From Paenibacillus_F sp047238265 (GTDB lineage: Bacteria; Bacillota; Bacilli; Paenibacillales; NBRC-103111), in NCBI RefSeq assembly GCF_047238265.1, contig NZ_JBDFMM010000001.1, positions 3,410,001 through 3,474,000 on the forward strand: a stretch of DNA of 64,000 bases. Direction: 5' to 3'. Positions 7,969 through 16,244 of this stretch are shown piece after piece. Each line of letters starts with the position of its first letter. Position 1 is the first letter of the stretch. Position numbers and translations under genes: made by a program. The notes beneath the pieces were generated by a model that did no database searches, was not told the DNA's origin, and was given only the letters and a program-made list of their open reading frames with translations.

Positions 7969-8649
7969 TTATTTAAATGTATAGACCAGAACGCTTCTGT
8001 CTCTTTCGAAGTCCCAGTCCAGATATAAGCCGGTTACGGTTCTGCCGATCGCTTGTTCCATATCGACATCATGCAGTAAGAGCTTTTTTTCGAGGGAGGT
8101 TTTGGCGACCCTCAAGGCGTTCTCGTAGCCCGTTTTAATCAGCTCTTTTTCCAGCATGATGAGCAAGCCTTCCCTGACGATAATAAGCGTTCTCGGATTC
8201 GTCCAGAACGAGTATATACGGTCGGGAATTTTTTGTACGTGTGCCGTCACATCGCTCACCTGCTGGTGAACTTTCTCGTAGCCGGCGTATTTCTCCTGTA
8301 TATCCGCATCGAGCGATTTATTCGTCAAACCGATCATAATGCCCGAGTGATCTTCCAAATCCCAGTCATAATAGATTTCCTCAATCGCGATGCCCACGGT
8401 CTGGGTAATAAATTCCTTCAAGTCCGGCAGCAGCACATCCATAACCATCTGGCGGGTTTCACGGACCGCTTCGCCTTTCTGCTTATCGAGCAGAATCATT
8501 TCAACCGCACTTACGAAATTCCGGAAATGCAGAGTAATGCCGTATTCATTATACGAGATAAAAATGGACTCAGGTCCTTTGCCAAAACGTTCCCTGAGCA
8601 TCTTTCCCGTCTGGCTTGATAATTGGCTCAGTGCAGTCTTCTTCTCCAA
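7969..8649 (-). CDS. Tandem MpsC (DUF2294, PF10057) protein
   Basis: About 226 residues form two copies of the DUF2294/MpsC domain, roughly 5-105 and 125-226. Each copy ends in a similar strand motif: IYYDWDLEDHSGIMIGL in the first and LYLDWDFERDRSVLVYTF in the second. The family has been named after a sodium-translocating, membrane-potential-generating system, but its biochemistry is not settled. There is no signal peptide or membrane span. TTG 8649 was chosen because AAAGGAAGG lies six bases upstream. An upstream extension to 8718 has no ribosome site. The gene ends at a strong hairpin. Confidence 0.75.
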   Translation of the reverse strand: MEKKTALSQLSSQTGKMLRERFGKGPESIFISYNEYGITLHFRNFVSAVEMILLDKQKGEAVRETRQMVMDVLLPDLKEFITQTVGIAIEEIYYDWDLEDHSGIMIGLTNKSLDADIQEKYAGYEKVHQQVSDVTAHVQKIPDRIYSFWTNPRTLIIVREGLLIMLEKELIKTGYENALRVAKTSLEKKLLLHDVDMEQAIGRTVTGLYLDWDFERDRSVLVYTFK

Positions 8650-8814
8650 AAGTAACCTTCCTTTAAACCGTTGGCGTCTACGTCCAAGGATCCTAAATTT
8701 GTCTGCCCCAAAAATCAATGGCGTTCATGTCCAGTGATCCACTAGAAATTATAATACAATTTGCACGTTTTATAAAGGAATTCTTATCCTGCCCGGTTCC
8801 GGACTTTTTATGTA

Positions 8815-8846
8815 AAAAAAGAAAAAGCGGTCCGCAGCGCACCGCG
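8815..8846 (-). terminator. Probable terminator of the sugar ABC operon
   Basis: A GCGGT/ACCGC stem is followed on the reverse strand by TTTTTCTTTTTTT, 26 bases past the second permease stop. Confidence 0.6.
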
Positions 8847-8871
8847 GCTCGCCATGCGGCCGATAAAGCGC

Positions 8872-9753
8872 TTACCCTTTTACCGCGCCCGATTGAACGC
8901 CTTTGATAAAATAGCTCTGGAAGCCGATAAATACGGCGAGAATGGGCAGCAGGGCAATAACCGAGCCTGCCGCGATCAGCCTGGTGTTGGTGACGAACGT
9001 GCCTTTAAGCTTGTAAAGACCCAGCGTAAGCGGGTAAAGCCGGTCGTCCTCGATGACGAGGTACGGCCACAAAAAATTGTTCCACGAACCGATAAAGCTG
9101 AGAATGGCAAGCGTCGCCAGCATCGGCCTCACCATCGGCATCATGATCAGCAGGAAAATCCGGATCACGCCCGCCCCGTCGATCACGGCCGATTCCTCGA
9201 TTTCTTTGGGAATGCCGAGGAACCCCTGCCTCATCAGAAAAATGCCGAAAGCCGATACGGCGGCGGGCAGAATGACGCCCGTATACGAGCCGAGAAGATG
9301 CAGCTTGTTCAGGAGCAGATAGACGGGAATCATGGTCACCTCGCCCGGAATCATCATCGTCGCGATAATGACCAGGAATACGGCCTCCTTCCCTTTGAAT
9401 GTCATCCTTGCCAGAGGAAAAGCCGCCATGGAGCAGAACACGGCCGGGAGCAGCACGCCGAAGAAGGCGAGCACGGTACTGTTCCATACATACAAGGGCA
9501 GGGGCAGGGAATTCCACACCGCCGCATAGTTTTCGAGCGTAAACAGCTCGGGTATAAAACGCGGCGGCATCGAATTCAAGGTTTCATTTTGCCCTTTCAG
9601 AGAGGTGGACAGCGTCCATAAAAAAGGAACAATCATGACGACCGCCATCAGAGTCAAGCACACGTAAGAAAGCAGGTGCCTGACTGCCGGTCGTCTCTTC
9701 CTCCATTTCCGCAGATCCGGTGCGGACGGTGCGGCTGCCGGTTGTATCTTCAT
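8872..9753 (-). CDS. Carbohydrate ABC transporter permease (MalG type, CUT1)
   Basis: This inner-membrane protein of 293 residues has six predicted spans. It carries the EAA loop ESAVIDGAGVIRIFLLIMMPM near residue 195, which docks the ATPase. The family end ..YFIKGVQSGAVKG is the typical CUT1 MalG C-terminus. ATG 9753 has GGAGAG about eight bases upstream. It lies seven bases after the partner permease stop and is therefore translationally coupled. No ATPase gene is in the operon, as in other Bacillales CUT1 systems that share an MsmX-type ATPase. Confidence 0.93.
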   Translation of the reverse strand: MKIQPAAAPSAPDLRKWRKRRPAVRHLLSYVCLTLMAVVMIVPFLWTLSTSLKGQNETLNSMPPRFIPELFTLENYAAVWNSLPLPLYVWNSTVLAFFGVLLPAVFCSMAAFPLARMTFKGKEAVFLVIIATMMIPGEVTMIPVYLLLNKLHLLGSYTGVILPAAVSAFGIFLMRQGFLGIPKEIEESAVIDGAGVIRIFLLIMMPMVRPMLATLAILSFIGSWNNFLWPYLVIEDDRLYPLTLGLYKLKGTFVTNTRLIAAGSVIALLPILAVFIGFQSYFIKGVQSGAVKG

Positions 9754-9760
9754 CGCATTG

Positions 9761-10609
9761 TCACTCTCCTTCCATCGAACGCTTGTTAACGAGCGTGAGA
9801 AGCAGGATGACGATAAACAGCACGAACGAGACGGCGCTGGCATAGCCCATATCCAACTGCTTGAAAGCTTCGTCGAACACCATGTACACAACGGTCGTCG
9901 AAGCTCCGATAGGACCTCCCTCGGTCATGGTCAGCATGAGCGTGAACTCTTTGAAGGCCCCCATCGTAGAGACGACGGAAACAAAGAAAACAACCGGCTT
10001 CAGCATGGGAAACGTGATGCGGATATGCCTGCTCCAGAAGCCGGCGCCGTCCAGCTCCGCCGCTTCGTACAGATCTTCCGGCACGGCCTGCAAACCGGCC
10101 AAATAAAACAGCATATAATAGCCGAGCCCCTGCCAGACGGTCACGATCGCAAGACTTGGCATCACAAAATACTTGCTTGTCAGCCACTTGACCGGCTCCG
10201 CTCCGAACAAGCTCAGCATGTAGTTGAGAATGCCTTCGCTCTGAAACATCCAGCTCCACAAGAAGGCCGTGACGACGACGGATACAAGCGCCGGAAAATA
10301 GTAAATCAGGCGGAAAACTTTCACACCGGTCAGGGTCTGATTGACGAGAATGGCGAGAAAAACAGGCAGAATGACAAGGGCCGGCGTAACGAGAAGCCAG
10401 TAATAGAACGTGTTGAACATCGCCCGCCAAAATTGCGCATCCCCCAGCAGAGACCGGTAATTGGCCAGCCCGATCCACTCCATCGGTTCGAATACGTTAT
10501 AAGACGTAAAGCTGAGATAGAAGGCGGCCGCGGCAGGGAGTATGCTGAACAGGAGCAGCAAAAGCCCTGCGGGCGCCAGGAACGCCCAGGCGTGAATTGT
10601 CTTGTACAT
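9761..10609 (-). CDS. Carbohydrate ABC transporter permease (MalF type, CUT1)
   Basis: The 282-residue membrane protein starts MYKTIHAWAFLAPAG, followed by the MalF-like LSFTSYNVFEPMEWIGLANY region. The EAA loop EAAELDGAGFWSRHIRITFPM is near residue 190. ATG 10609 is chosen because GGGAGG is ten bases upstream. A GTG at 10663 would extend it but lacks a site. It forms a heterodimeric channel with the MalG partner and receives substrate from the lipoprotein encoded upstream. Confidence 0.93.
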   Translation of the reverse strand: MYKTIHAWAFLAPAGLLLLLFSILPAAAAFYLSFTSYNVFEPMEWIGLANYRSLLGDAQFWRAMFNTFYYWLLVTPALVILPVFLAILVNQTLTGVKVFRLIYYFPALVSVVVTAFLWSWMFQSEGILNYMLSLFGAEPVKWLTSKYFVMPSLAIVTVWQGLGYYMLFYLAGLQAVPEDLYEAAELDGAGFWSRHIRITFPMLKPVVFFVSVVSTMGAFKEFTLMLTMTEGGPIGASTTVVYMVFDEAFKQLDMGYASAVSFVLFIVILLLTLVNKRSMEGE

Positions 10610-10741
10610 CTCGAAGAGACCTCCCAGTCCGTTCGTCACCGGACGGTACAAGCGCAAGCGCACACACGCACTCGTGCACAGCCCGGTGACGGGATCCTGT
10701 CTTCTTCCGTAAATTCGTGATGTCGGCGAAGCCGGCTCCGC

Positions 10742-12037
10742 CTATTTAAGCAGCTTGTTTACGGCCGCTTCGGCATCGTTCAGCGCTTGGGCCGGATCTT
10801 TATCCTCCAGCAGCACTTTATGAAACTCGTCGTTAAGGGCTTTGTTGATTTTCGAAATGTTCTCGACCGGCGGGAACATGTTTTCCGAAATTTCCAGCTG
10901 TTTGGCCGCATAGTAAAGGCCTTTCTCGGCGGGATCGGCCGATTCTTTTCCTTTCGTGAAGAACGGATCTTCCGCCGCTTTCTTGACGGATGGCAGAATG
11001 GCGACAATTCGGGCGAACTTCAGCTGGTTATCGCCGTTAGTCAGGAACTTGGCGAAATCGGCGGCTTCTTTTTTATGTTTGCTCTTGGCGGAAACGGCGA
11101 TATTCATGATGGCCACGTTCACCTTGCCGCTGGAGCCGACCAGCGCGCCGGTCGAATCCGATTTGGCGTATACCGCCGGGGACAAATCCTTTACCTGCCG
11201 GAAAAGCTGCGGCCCCGTTCCCCAGAACGCGATTTTCTCCTGCGCGTACCACTCCTGCGGCTTTGCCTGGTTTAACAATATTTCATCGGGAATGAGTCCC
11301 GCTTTGTAGCGCTCCTTGAATTTCTTAAAAATTTCGAGCGTCTTTTCATGGTTAAAGGCCGCTTTCTTGTAATCGTCGCTGACGAGCTTAATTCCGTTCT
11401 GAGGCAGATACAAGTGAATATCTTTCAGCGTATTTCCGTAGGCACCCGTCTTTTCTTTAATCACCCCGGACATCTCCCACGACTCTTCTTCCGTCTTCGG
11501 CGGAGCGTCGAAGCCCGCTTTCTTAAGAAGCTCCTTGTTATACAGCTGAACGCTGTTCGATAAATACCAGGGCAGCGCATACGAGACTCCCTGGAATTCG
11601 CCGGCCGACCAGACGCCCTCGAAGTAATCCTTCTTCACGTCGGCAGCCAGCTCCTCCATACTGGCGACCGCGCCGAGAGCGGCCAGCTTTTTCAAATAAT
11701 CCGTGTTGAGATTCAGCACATCGGCCAAAGAGCCCGAGGTAGCGGATGTAAGCGTTTTCTGTTCAACGGCCTCAAAAGGAATGTCCTGCCACTTCACCTT
11801 CACGCCGGGATTTTTGCTTTCAAACTCTTGAATGACACCGTTTAAGTAAACGTCGAAGGTCGGGCTCAGCGCGATCGTCCAGAACGTAATTTCTTTCTTG
11901 TCTCCTTTGCTTGACTGCTCAGCGGAAGCGTCAGGCAATGCGGACGTTCCCGGACCCGTATCCGATTTGGAGCAGGCTGCCGTGAAGAACAGCCCTGCGG
12001 CCATGACTAACGGAAGCCATCGTAAAGATGTTTTCAA
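10742..12037 (-). CDS. Sugar ABC transporter substrate-binding lipoprotein (SBP family 1)
   Basis: The mature lipoprotein is anchored at Cys22 (lipobox FTAAC, slightly atypical). Features of SBP_bac_1 are EITFWTIALSP, the DVLNLNTDYLKKL segment, LPWYLSNSVQLYNKELL, and QEWYAQEKIAFWGTGPQ. TTG 12037 is preferred because GGGGAGGG is six bases upstream. An in-frame ATG 31 codons further up gives no proper signal peptide start. It is the first gene of a three-gene CUT1 operon and is preceded by a clear sigma-A promoter. The sugar cannot be read from the sequence. Confidence 0.92.
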   Translation of the reverse strand: MKTSLRWLPLVMAAGLFFTAACSKSDTGPGTSALPDASAEQSSKGDKKEITFWTIALSPTFDVYLNGVIQEFESKNPGVKVKWQDIPFEAVEQKTLTSATSGSLADVLNLNTDYLKKLAALGAVASMEELAADVKKDYFEGVWSAGEFQGVSYALPWYLSNSVQLYNKELLKKAGFDAPPKTEEESWEMSGVIKEKTGAYGNTLKDIHLYLPQNGIKLVSDDYKKAAFNHEKTLEIFKKFKERYKAGLIPDEILLNQAKPQEWYAQEKIAFWGTGPQLFRQVKDLSPAVYAKSDSTGALVGSSGKVNVAIMNIAVSAKSKHKKEAADFAKFLTNGDNQLKFARIVAILPSVKKAAEDPFFTKGKESADPAEKGLYYAAKQLEISENMFPPVENISKINKALNDEFHKVLLEDKDPAQALNDAEAAVNKLLK

Positions 12038-12085
12038 TAAAAACCCTCCCCGGAATGAAGTATTGGATAATATTACCTTTATATT

Positions 12086-12115
12086 ATTATAAAAACGGAT
12101 TATTCCTTTTTTCAA
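12086..12115 (-). promoter_or_regulatory. Sigma-A promoter of the sugar ABC operon
   Basis: TTGAAA (12110-12115) and TATAAT (12086-12091) on the reverse strand are separated by 18 bases, about 50 bases upstream of the lipoprotein start. Confidence 0.7.
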
Positions 12116-12250
12116 AGAAATCGCTTTCATAATACCCGGATAAAGATTCGCAGCCTCGTCGATGTTTAAAAACCGTCTCCTTTTAATAGACGCGTTTCAT
12201 CCGCCATTTATTCTTCTTTACACGATCCATAATAACCCGGAGCAAAAAAA

Positions 12251-12272
12251 ATAGCCCCGCAAAAGGGGCTAT
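12251..12272 (-). terminator. Intrinsic terminator
   Basis: ATAGCCCC/GGGGCTAT with a six-base loop is followed by eight T on the reverse strand. It lies after the 112-aa hypothetical gene. Confidence 0.85.
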
Positions 12273-12303
12273 CGCTCGCCATGTGTGCCCGGCTTCCGGC
12301 CGG

Positions 12304-12642
12304 TTACTGGAGGGTCAGCGAGTAAATGGCGCGCTCGGTTTTCAGCACGACGCTGTCTTCGCTTAGATCCGCCACGGAGAGGCCTTCCAGCGGGATGACG
12401 AAAGTTCCTTGCGGAAGGGCTTCTTCACTGCCGTTGTTGAGAACCGTGCCTTCCCCGTAAAGAAGCAGCGCACTGCCGTTCGTATAATCGTCCGGAGCAT
12501 CGGGCTGATACTCCCGGTATTCAAACTGGTTCAGTTGAAGATCGACGCGGTCGATATCTTCCTGTTCCTCTTTGGCGATCCGAATTGACTTATTCGTGTT
12601 GGAATTTAACCAGTCCGTGACGGGCTGGAGCTCGTTAGCCAT
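12304..12642 (-). CDS. Hypothetical protein, 112 aa
   Basis: The start has GGAGGGG a few bases before ATG, and the gene ends just before a strong terminator, so it is a real transcription unit. The protein is acidic and soluble. It opens with a helical stretch (ELQPVTDWLNSN) and then beta-type segments such as GTFVIPLEGLSVADL. I recognise no family. It lies downstream of trxA on the same strand but is separated by about 110 bases. Confidence 0.65.
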   Translation of the reverse strand: MANELQPVTDWLNSNTNKSIRIAKEEQEDIDRVDLQLNQFEYREYQPDAPDDYTNGSALLLYGEGTVLNNGSEEALPQGTFVIPLEGLSVADLSEDSVVLKTERAIYSLTLQ

Positions 12643-12753
12643 AGGTACCCCTCCTTCTCGTAATGAGACTCTATCTTCCTTTACCCCGATTCTGTATAAG
12701 TTGAACGAAATCTTTCGTTTTCATTCTCCCGCCGCCTAAGCAGGACCAAAAAA

Positions 12754-13074
12754 TCAGCCGATATATCGGGAAAGAACGGACTCGTATACGGATTTGGGGC
12801 GAAGCCCGACAAGTTTCTCGACCGGCTGTCCCCGGTGCAGGACAAGCACGGTAGGCATCGACATGACACCGAAGGCCGAGGCCGCTTCCGGAGAGTCATC
12901 GCAGTCGATCTTCAGGATGTTCGCTTTACCGGCATATTCCGTGCTGAGCTCCTCCAGAATCGGCAGAAGCGTTTTGCAGGGCGGGCACCACACCGCGGTA
13001 AAATCGATAACGGTCACGCCTTCAGCGGAAATATGATCCGGGTATGTGGCATCGTTTACGGTTGTCAGACTCAT
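12754..13074 (-). CDS. trxA: Thioredoxin with WCPPC active site
   Basis: The 106-residue single thioredoxin fold has the redox motif WCPPCK (C30 and C33) and the cis-proline loop SMPTVLV near residue 74. The standard thioredoxin motif is WCGPC; a proline at the third position is less common and should shift the redox potential. It is cytosolic. The gene overlaps the upstream MerR gene by ATGA, so the regulator and thioredoxin form one operon. This suggests a thiol or electrophile response. Confidence 0.93.
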   Translation of the reverse strand: MSLTTVNDATYPDHISAEGVTVIDFTAVWCPPCKTLLPILEELSTEYAGKANILKIDCDDSPEAASAFGVMSMPTVLVLHRGQPVEKLVGLRPKSVYESVLSRYIG

Positions 13075-13442
13075 TGGCTTTTCTCCTCCCTGGTTTCGTT
13101 GCTTAAAATATAATAGATTCTTTCTTCCAGATTCGATTTGATGCTCTGAAGCACTCCGATCTGCTCTTCGATTTCCGAAAGCTTCTGCTTGTAAACCGGA
13201 AGCACCTCGGAACAGAAGGCTTCATTATTCATGAGCACGCAGTGGAGAAACCCGGAAATTTGCCCGGTATTGAGTCCAAGCCCGAGATACAGCTGGATCG
13301 TCTGCACCTGTTCGACGGCGAACGGAGCATATTCCCGGTATCCGTTGTCCCCGCGGATCGGCGAAAGCAGCCCCTGTTCCTCGTAATAGCGGAGGGAGCG
13401 GATGCTGACTCCGGTACGGGCGGAAAGCTCCCCGATTTTCAT
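13071..13442 (-). CDS. MerR-family transcriptional regulator
   Basis: The N-terminal winged helix (residues 1-70) reads MKIGELSARTGVSIRSLRYYEEQGLL, the canonical MerR start. A dimerisation coiled coil follows at about 78-115. Two cysteines in HCVLMNNEAFC (residues about 68 and 78) could sense redox or thiol-reactive agents, but this is inference. It is co-transcribed with trxA, with stop and start overlapping. The promoter upstream has the long 20-base spacer and central palindrome expected for a MerR-activated promoter, so it probably controls itself and trxA. Confidence 0.92.
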   Translation of the reverse strand: MKIGELSARTGVSIRSLRYYEEQGLLSPIRGDNGYREYAPFAVEQVQTIQLYLGLGLNTGQISGFLHCVLMNNEAFCSEVLPVYKQKLSEIEEQIGVLQSIKSNLEERIYYILSNETREEKSQ

Positions 13443-13482
13443 TCCGGCAAACTCCTTTCTGCCTGTATTTGTTCCTGAGGCT

Positions 13483-13514
13483 ATTATAAACCCTCACATT
13501 AATGTCAGTGTCAA
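13483..13514 (-). promoter_or_regulatory. MerR-type promoter with palindromic operator
   Basis: TTGACA (13509-13514) and TATAAT (13483-13488) lie 20 bases apart on the reverse strand. The spacer holds the perfect palindrome ACATTAATGT. An overlong spacer with a central dyad is the classic arrangement untwisted by MerR proteins. Confidence 0.8.
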
Positions 13515-13518
13515 CAGC

Positions 13519-13544
13519 AAAAAAAGCCCGGATATATTCCGGGC
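13519..13544 (-). terminator. Intrinsic terminator of the arsR-like gene
   Basis: GCCCGGAATATATCCGGGC is followed by seven T on the reverse strand. Confidence 0.8.
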
Positions 13545-13618
13545 CGTGCAGTTGCGGAGCGAAGCGCGGCGGATCGCTGCACGCGCCGCCGCTTGCGAAA
13601 ATCATGCTTTTTGCGGGC

Positions 13619-13948
13619 TCAGCCGCAGCGGCCGCTTCCGTCCGTTTGCTCTTGCGATTCAGCGATGATGTGTTTCATCGAAGGGACTTGGCGGAGCAGC
13701 TCCAGAGTCCGGTCCTTCCGGTCGGCGGCCAGCGAATAGTAGATCCACTGTCCTTTTCTCGTCTCGCTCACCAGTCCCGCATCCTTCATCTTCCGCAAAT
13801 GCTGCGAAATGCTCGGCTGGGACATTCCCGTTATATCCACCAGATCGCAGACGCAGAGCTCCCGTTCCCGCAGGAGGGCGAGAATCGTCAGCCGGGTTTT
13901 GTCCCCCATGAGCTTAAACGTGTCGGCCAAACTTTGCAGTTGTTCCAT
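13619..13948 (-). CDS. ArsR-family repressor with CVC metal motif
   Basis: The 109-residue winged-helix protein contains ELCVCDLVDIT (C32 and C34). This is the alpha-3 ELCVCDL motif that binds arsenite or antimonite in ArsR. SQPSISQHLRKM is the recognition helix. A further Cys is near the C-terminus (GRCG). No arsenic efflux or reductase gene is nearby, so the targets are unlinked or the metal differs. It has its own promoter and terminator. Confidence 0.92.
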   Translation of the reverse strand: MEQLQSLADTFKLMGDKTRLTILALLRERELCVCDLVDITGMSQPSISQHLRKMKDAGLVSETRKGQWIYYSLAADRKDRTLELLRQVPSMKHIIAESQEQTDGSGRCG

Positions 13949-13986
13949 CCCTTTAAGCTCCTCCCGTATTTGTATAGGCTTACATA

Positions 13987-14016
13987 ATTATAAAATGCAA
14001 TCCGCTCCATGAGCAA
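13987..14016 (-). promoter_or_regulatory. Sigma-A promoter of the arsR-like gene
   Basis: TTGCTC (14011-14016) and TATAAT (13987-13992) are 18 bases apart on the reverse strand. The AT-rich ATAATTATG around the -10 box may be part of an autoregulatory operator. Confidence 0.55.
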
Positions 14017-14067
14017 CCGTGCCCCTTCCCCTACGAAGCGGGAGCGGGCCGTCCGTTAAAACCAAAG

Positions 14068-14087
14068 CAGCCTGCCGGAGCAGACTG
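14068..14087 (-). terminator. Intrinsic terminator of yqkE
   Basis: An eight-base stem CAGTCTGC/GCAGGCTG with a four-base loop is followed by CTTTGGTTTT on the reverse strand. Confidence 0.6.
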
Positions 14088-14100
14088 CCTGAGTGCTTGC

Positions 14101-14361
14101 TTATTTGTATTTGCGCCAATCCATCTCACTGTTGGCCAGCAAATGTTCGAAATTGTTGTCCAGCCGTTTCTGCTCGGCCTTGCGGGCTTCAGCCGCTTTC
14201 CGCTGCTCTTCCTCGCGCCGGTTCGCCTCGTCCGCTTTCATCTGGTCGGATTGTGCCTTCAGCTTCTCGATAACCTGCGGATTCAGCAGGTCTTTAAGCG
14301 TAGCGGGCTTATCCGTATCGGCCGCACGCGGCGCAGGGGCGGGTCTTTTCTTCTTCCCCAT
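14101..14361 (-). CDS. yqkE: YqkE-like protein (DUF3886)
   Basis: The 86-residue protein has a basic N-terminus (GKKKRPAPAP), then LKDLLNPQVIEKLKAQSDQMK. A highly charged helix of Arg/Glu repeats follows, and it ends NFEHLLANSEMDWRKYK. The DWRKYK end and the LKDLL start are how I recognise YqkE/DUF3886. It is probably one long helix or coiled coil. Function unknown. ATG 14361 is preferred over GTG 14364 because GAGG is nine bases upstream. Confidence 0.85.
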   Translation of the reverse strand: MGKKKRPAPAPRAADTDKPATLKDLLNPQVIEKLKAQSDQMKADEANRREEEQRKAAEARKAEQKRLDNNFEHLLANSEMDWRKYK

Positions 14362-14451
14362 CACTCATCACCTCGGTTCCCACATTATAGCAGGTTCGCG
14401 GGCCGTATTCCAGCCTCCGTGCCTCCTTGCGGCACAGGCGGAATGCCTGCC

Positions 14452-14529
14452 TTAAGCGCCGGCGGCGTAACTTCCTTGAACTGTCCGCGGCTTCCTCCGA
14501 AGCAGCTTTTTTTCTCCTTTCGGCTCCAT
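14452..14529 (-). CDS. Possible 25-residue basic peptide
   Basis: GGAGG sits nine bases before an ATG that opens a short frame, MEPKGEKKLLRRKPRTVQGS and five more residues. It is very basic. Only the ribosome site and spacing support it. Confidence 0.3.
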   Translation of the reverse strand: MEPKGEKKLLRRKPRTVQGSYAAGA

Positions 14530-14665
14530 AAACGTTATCCTCCATTGCCGGCATTCATCCTTACACTTTTTTACCACTCTATCACATGCCGGAGGGCTTA
14601 TCTTCCGGATTAGGTCTCCGAACCGCGTTTTCCGTCCCGCAGTTTCCTTTCTTCCCGCTAAATGT

Positions 14666-14695
14666 AAGTAAAGAAAGCTCCTTCCGGTCATACTA
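14666..14695 (+). promoter_or_regulatory. Sigma-G-like promoter of ger operon 1
   Basis: A perfect CATACTA -10 box (14689-14695) lies 18 bases after AAGTA (a weak match to the -35 GHATR). It is about 38 bases before the gerA-type start. This is what forespore expression requires. Confidence 0.65.
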
Positions 14696-14732
14696 AAGGA
14701 ACCAAGCCCGCAAGGGAGGATGTGACGGCCCC

Positions 14733-16235
14733 ATGTCTGATTTTACCATTCGCAGTTATGACGATTTTAAAACTTACTGCTCTCTCGAGACCAACCAGAT
14801 TCAAAGCAAAATCATCGGGATACCGGGAGAATCTTACGAACTGTTTTACCTGGACCAGTTGATCGACAAAGATATTCTTCACCGCGACATTCTCCATCCG
14901 CTACTGGAGCTGGGCGGGGGCCTGGGACCGGATGAGCTTCTCTCCTATTTGCCCGTTGGGGGCGGCAAAAAATTAGAGGATTGGGGGGAGATAGCCTCCC
15001 TGATGCTCGCCGGCTGGATTTACGTGCATCCGGCGTCTTTCGACAAAGGTGTGGTCCTTCAGGCCGACCATTTTCCGGGACGAAGCTTGACGGCCGCCGA
15101 GAATGAGAGCCAGATTTTCGGGCCGCAGGTCAGTTTCGCGGAATCACTCGACCAGAATATGGCTCTGATCCGCAGCACCCTGAACGATCCGCGGCTCAAA
15201 ACCGAAGCGTTCGTTATCGGGGATCAAACCAAATCCCGCGTACTCATGTGCTACATGGAAGGCCTCAACAACCATGCGTATACCCTGACGCTCCGCAAAA
15301 GGCTGTCTAATCTCAAGACGGACGGCATCCTGGACAGCGGTATGCTCGCCAAGCTGCTTGAAGATAATCCCGACAGCATCTTCCCGATGTATTTCCTGAC
15401 GGAAAGGCCGGACCGGACAGTCGGCGCCCTTCTTGAAGGCAAAGTAATCGTACTCGCGGGAGGCAGCTCCCGGGTCATGATCTGCCCTTCCACGTTTATC
15501 GACTTTTTTAAAGCCGAAGAAGACCGCTACGTGCATTGGCAGATGTCGGCTTTCGTATTCACGCTGAGAATGTTGGCCGTCTTCTTCTCCATGCTGCTGA
15601 CTCCGCTCTATGTGGCCGCGCTCACGTTTCATTACGAGATGATTCCGTCTGCCCTGCTCGACCCGCTTTCAAGCTCCAGAGCGAAGGTTCCGTTCCCTCC
15701 CTTGTTCGAGGCCCTGCTGCTTGAATTCATCATTGAGCTTCTGCGGGAAGCGGGCGCCAGGCTGCCGACCAAAGTCGGCCAGACGATGGGTATCGTGGGC
15801 GGTATCGTCATCGGGCAGGCTGCCGTGCAGGCCGGATTCACGAGCAACCTGCTCATCATGATCGTCGCGCTCGGCGCGCTGGCCTCCTTCACCTCCCCGG
15901 GGTTTATGATGGGCACGGCCATCCGGATTCTCCGCTTCCCGATGATCCTGATCGCCGGGTTCTGGGGCGGGGTCGGCATCGTCATCGGCGTATCTTTTCT
16001 GCTCATTCATCTCCTGAGACTCACGTCGCTCGGCACGCCGTACCTGAAGCCGTTTTATCCGTTTGACAGCTCCGAATTTACCGAATTGTTTATCAGACGG
16101 CCTTACGGCAAATTCATGGACAACCTTGTCAAAACCTTCTCTTCCCAAGCCCGGAAAAACAAAGGGGACGACTCTCAAACCCCGGATAACAGACAAAAAA
16201 TAGATTTGTTCGAACAATTTCAAGAAGAAAACTAG
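14733..16235 (+). CDS. Spore germination receptor A subunit (GerA/GerKA family)
   Basis: The 500-residue protein has a cytoplasmic N-terminal domain (1-270) and a block of five or six membrane spans (about 270-430) with a cytoplasmic tail. Family motifs include DNPDSIFPMYFLTERPD, LLEGKVIVLAGG, PPLFEALLLEFIIELLREA and VGQTMGIVGGIVIGQAAVQAG. In GerA-type receptors this subunit with B and C forms a nutrient-gated complex in the inner spore membrane. It is the first gene of an A-B-C operon behind a sigma-G-like promoter. The germinant cannot be predicted. Confidence 0.95.
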   Translation: MSDFTIRSYDDFKTYCSLETNQIQSKIIGIPGESYELFYLDQLIDKDILHRDILHPLLELGGGLGPDELLSYLPVGGGKKLEDWGEIASLMLAGWIYVHPASFDKGVVLQADHFPGRSLTAAENESQIFGPQVSFAESLDQNMALIRSTLNDPRLKTEAFVIGDQTKSRVLMCYMEGLNNHAYTLTLRKRLSNLKTDGILDSGMLAKLLEDNPDSIFPMYFLTERPDRTVGALLEGKVIVLAGGSSRVMICPSTFIDFFKAEEDRYVHWQMSAFVFTLRMLAVFFSMLLTPLYVAALTFHYEMIPSALLDPLSSSRAKVPFPPLFEALLLEFIIELLREAGARLPTKVGQTMGIVGGIVIGQAAVQAGFTSNLLIMIVALGALASFTSPGFMMGTAIRILRFPMILIAGFWGGVGIVIGVSFLLIHLLRLTSLGTPYLKPFYPFDSSEFTELFIRRPYGKFMDNLVKTFSSQARKNKGDDSQTPDNRQKIDLFEQFQEEN

Positions 16236-16244
16236 GTGACTGAC

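Larger units (their letters stand above)
14362..14732. other. Gap between yqkE and the ger operon
   Basis: The gap holds the sigma-G-like promoter of the ger operon and one possible 25-residue ORF on the reverse strand (14452-14529). Nothing else was seen. Confidence 0.6.

Noticed and set aside
8815..12120. Missing ATPase in the sugar ABC operon as a sign of a broken operon
   Set aside because: CUT1 operons in Bacillales normally lack an ATPase and share an MsmX-type one encoded elsewhere.
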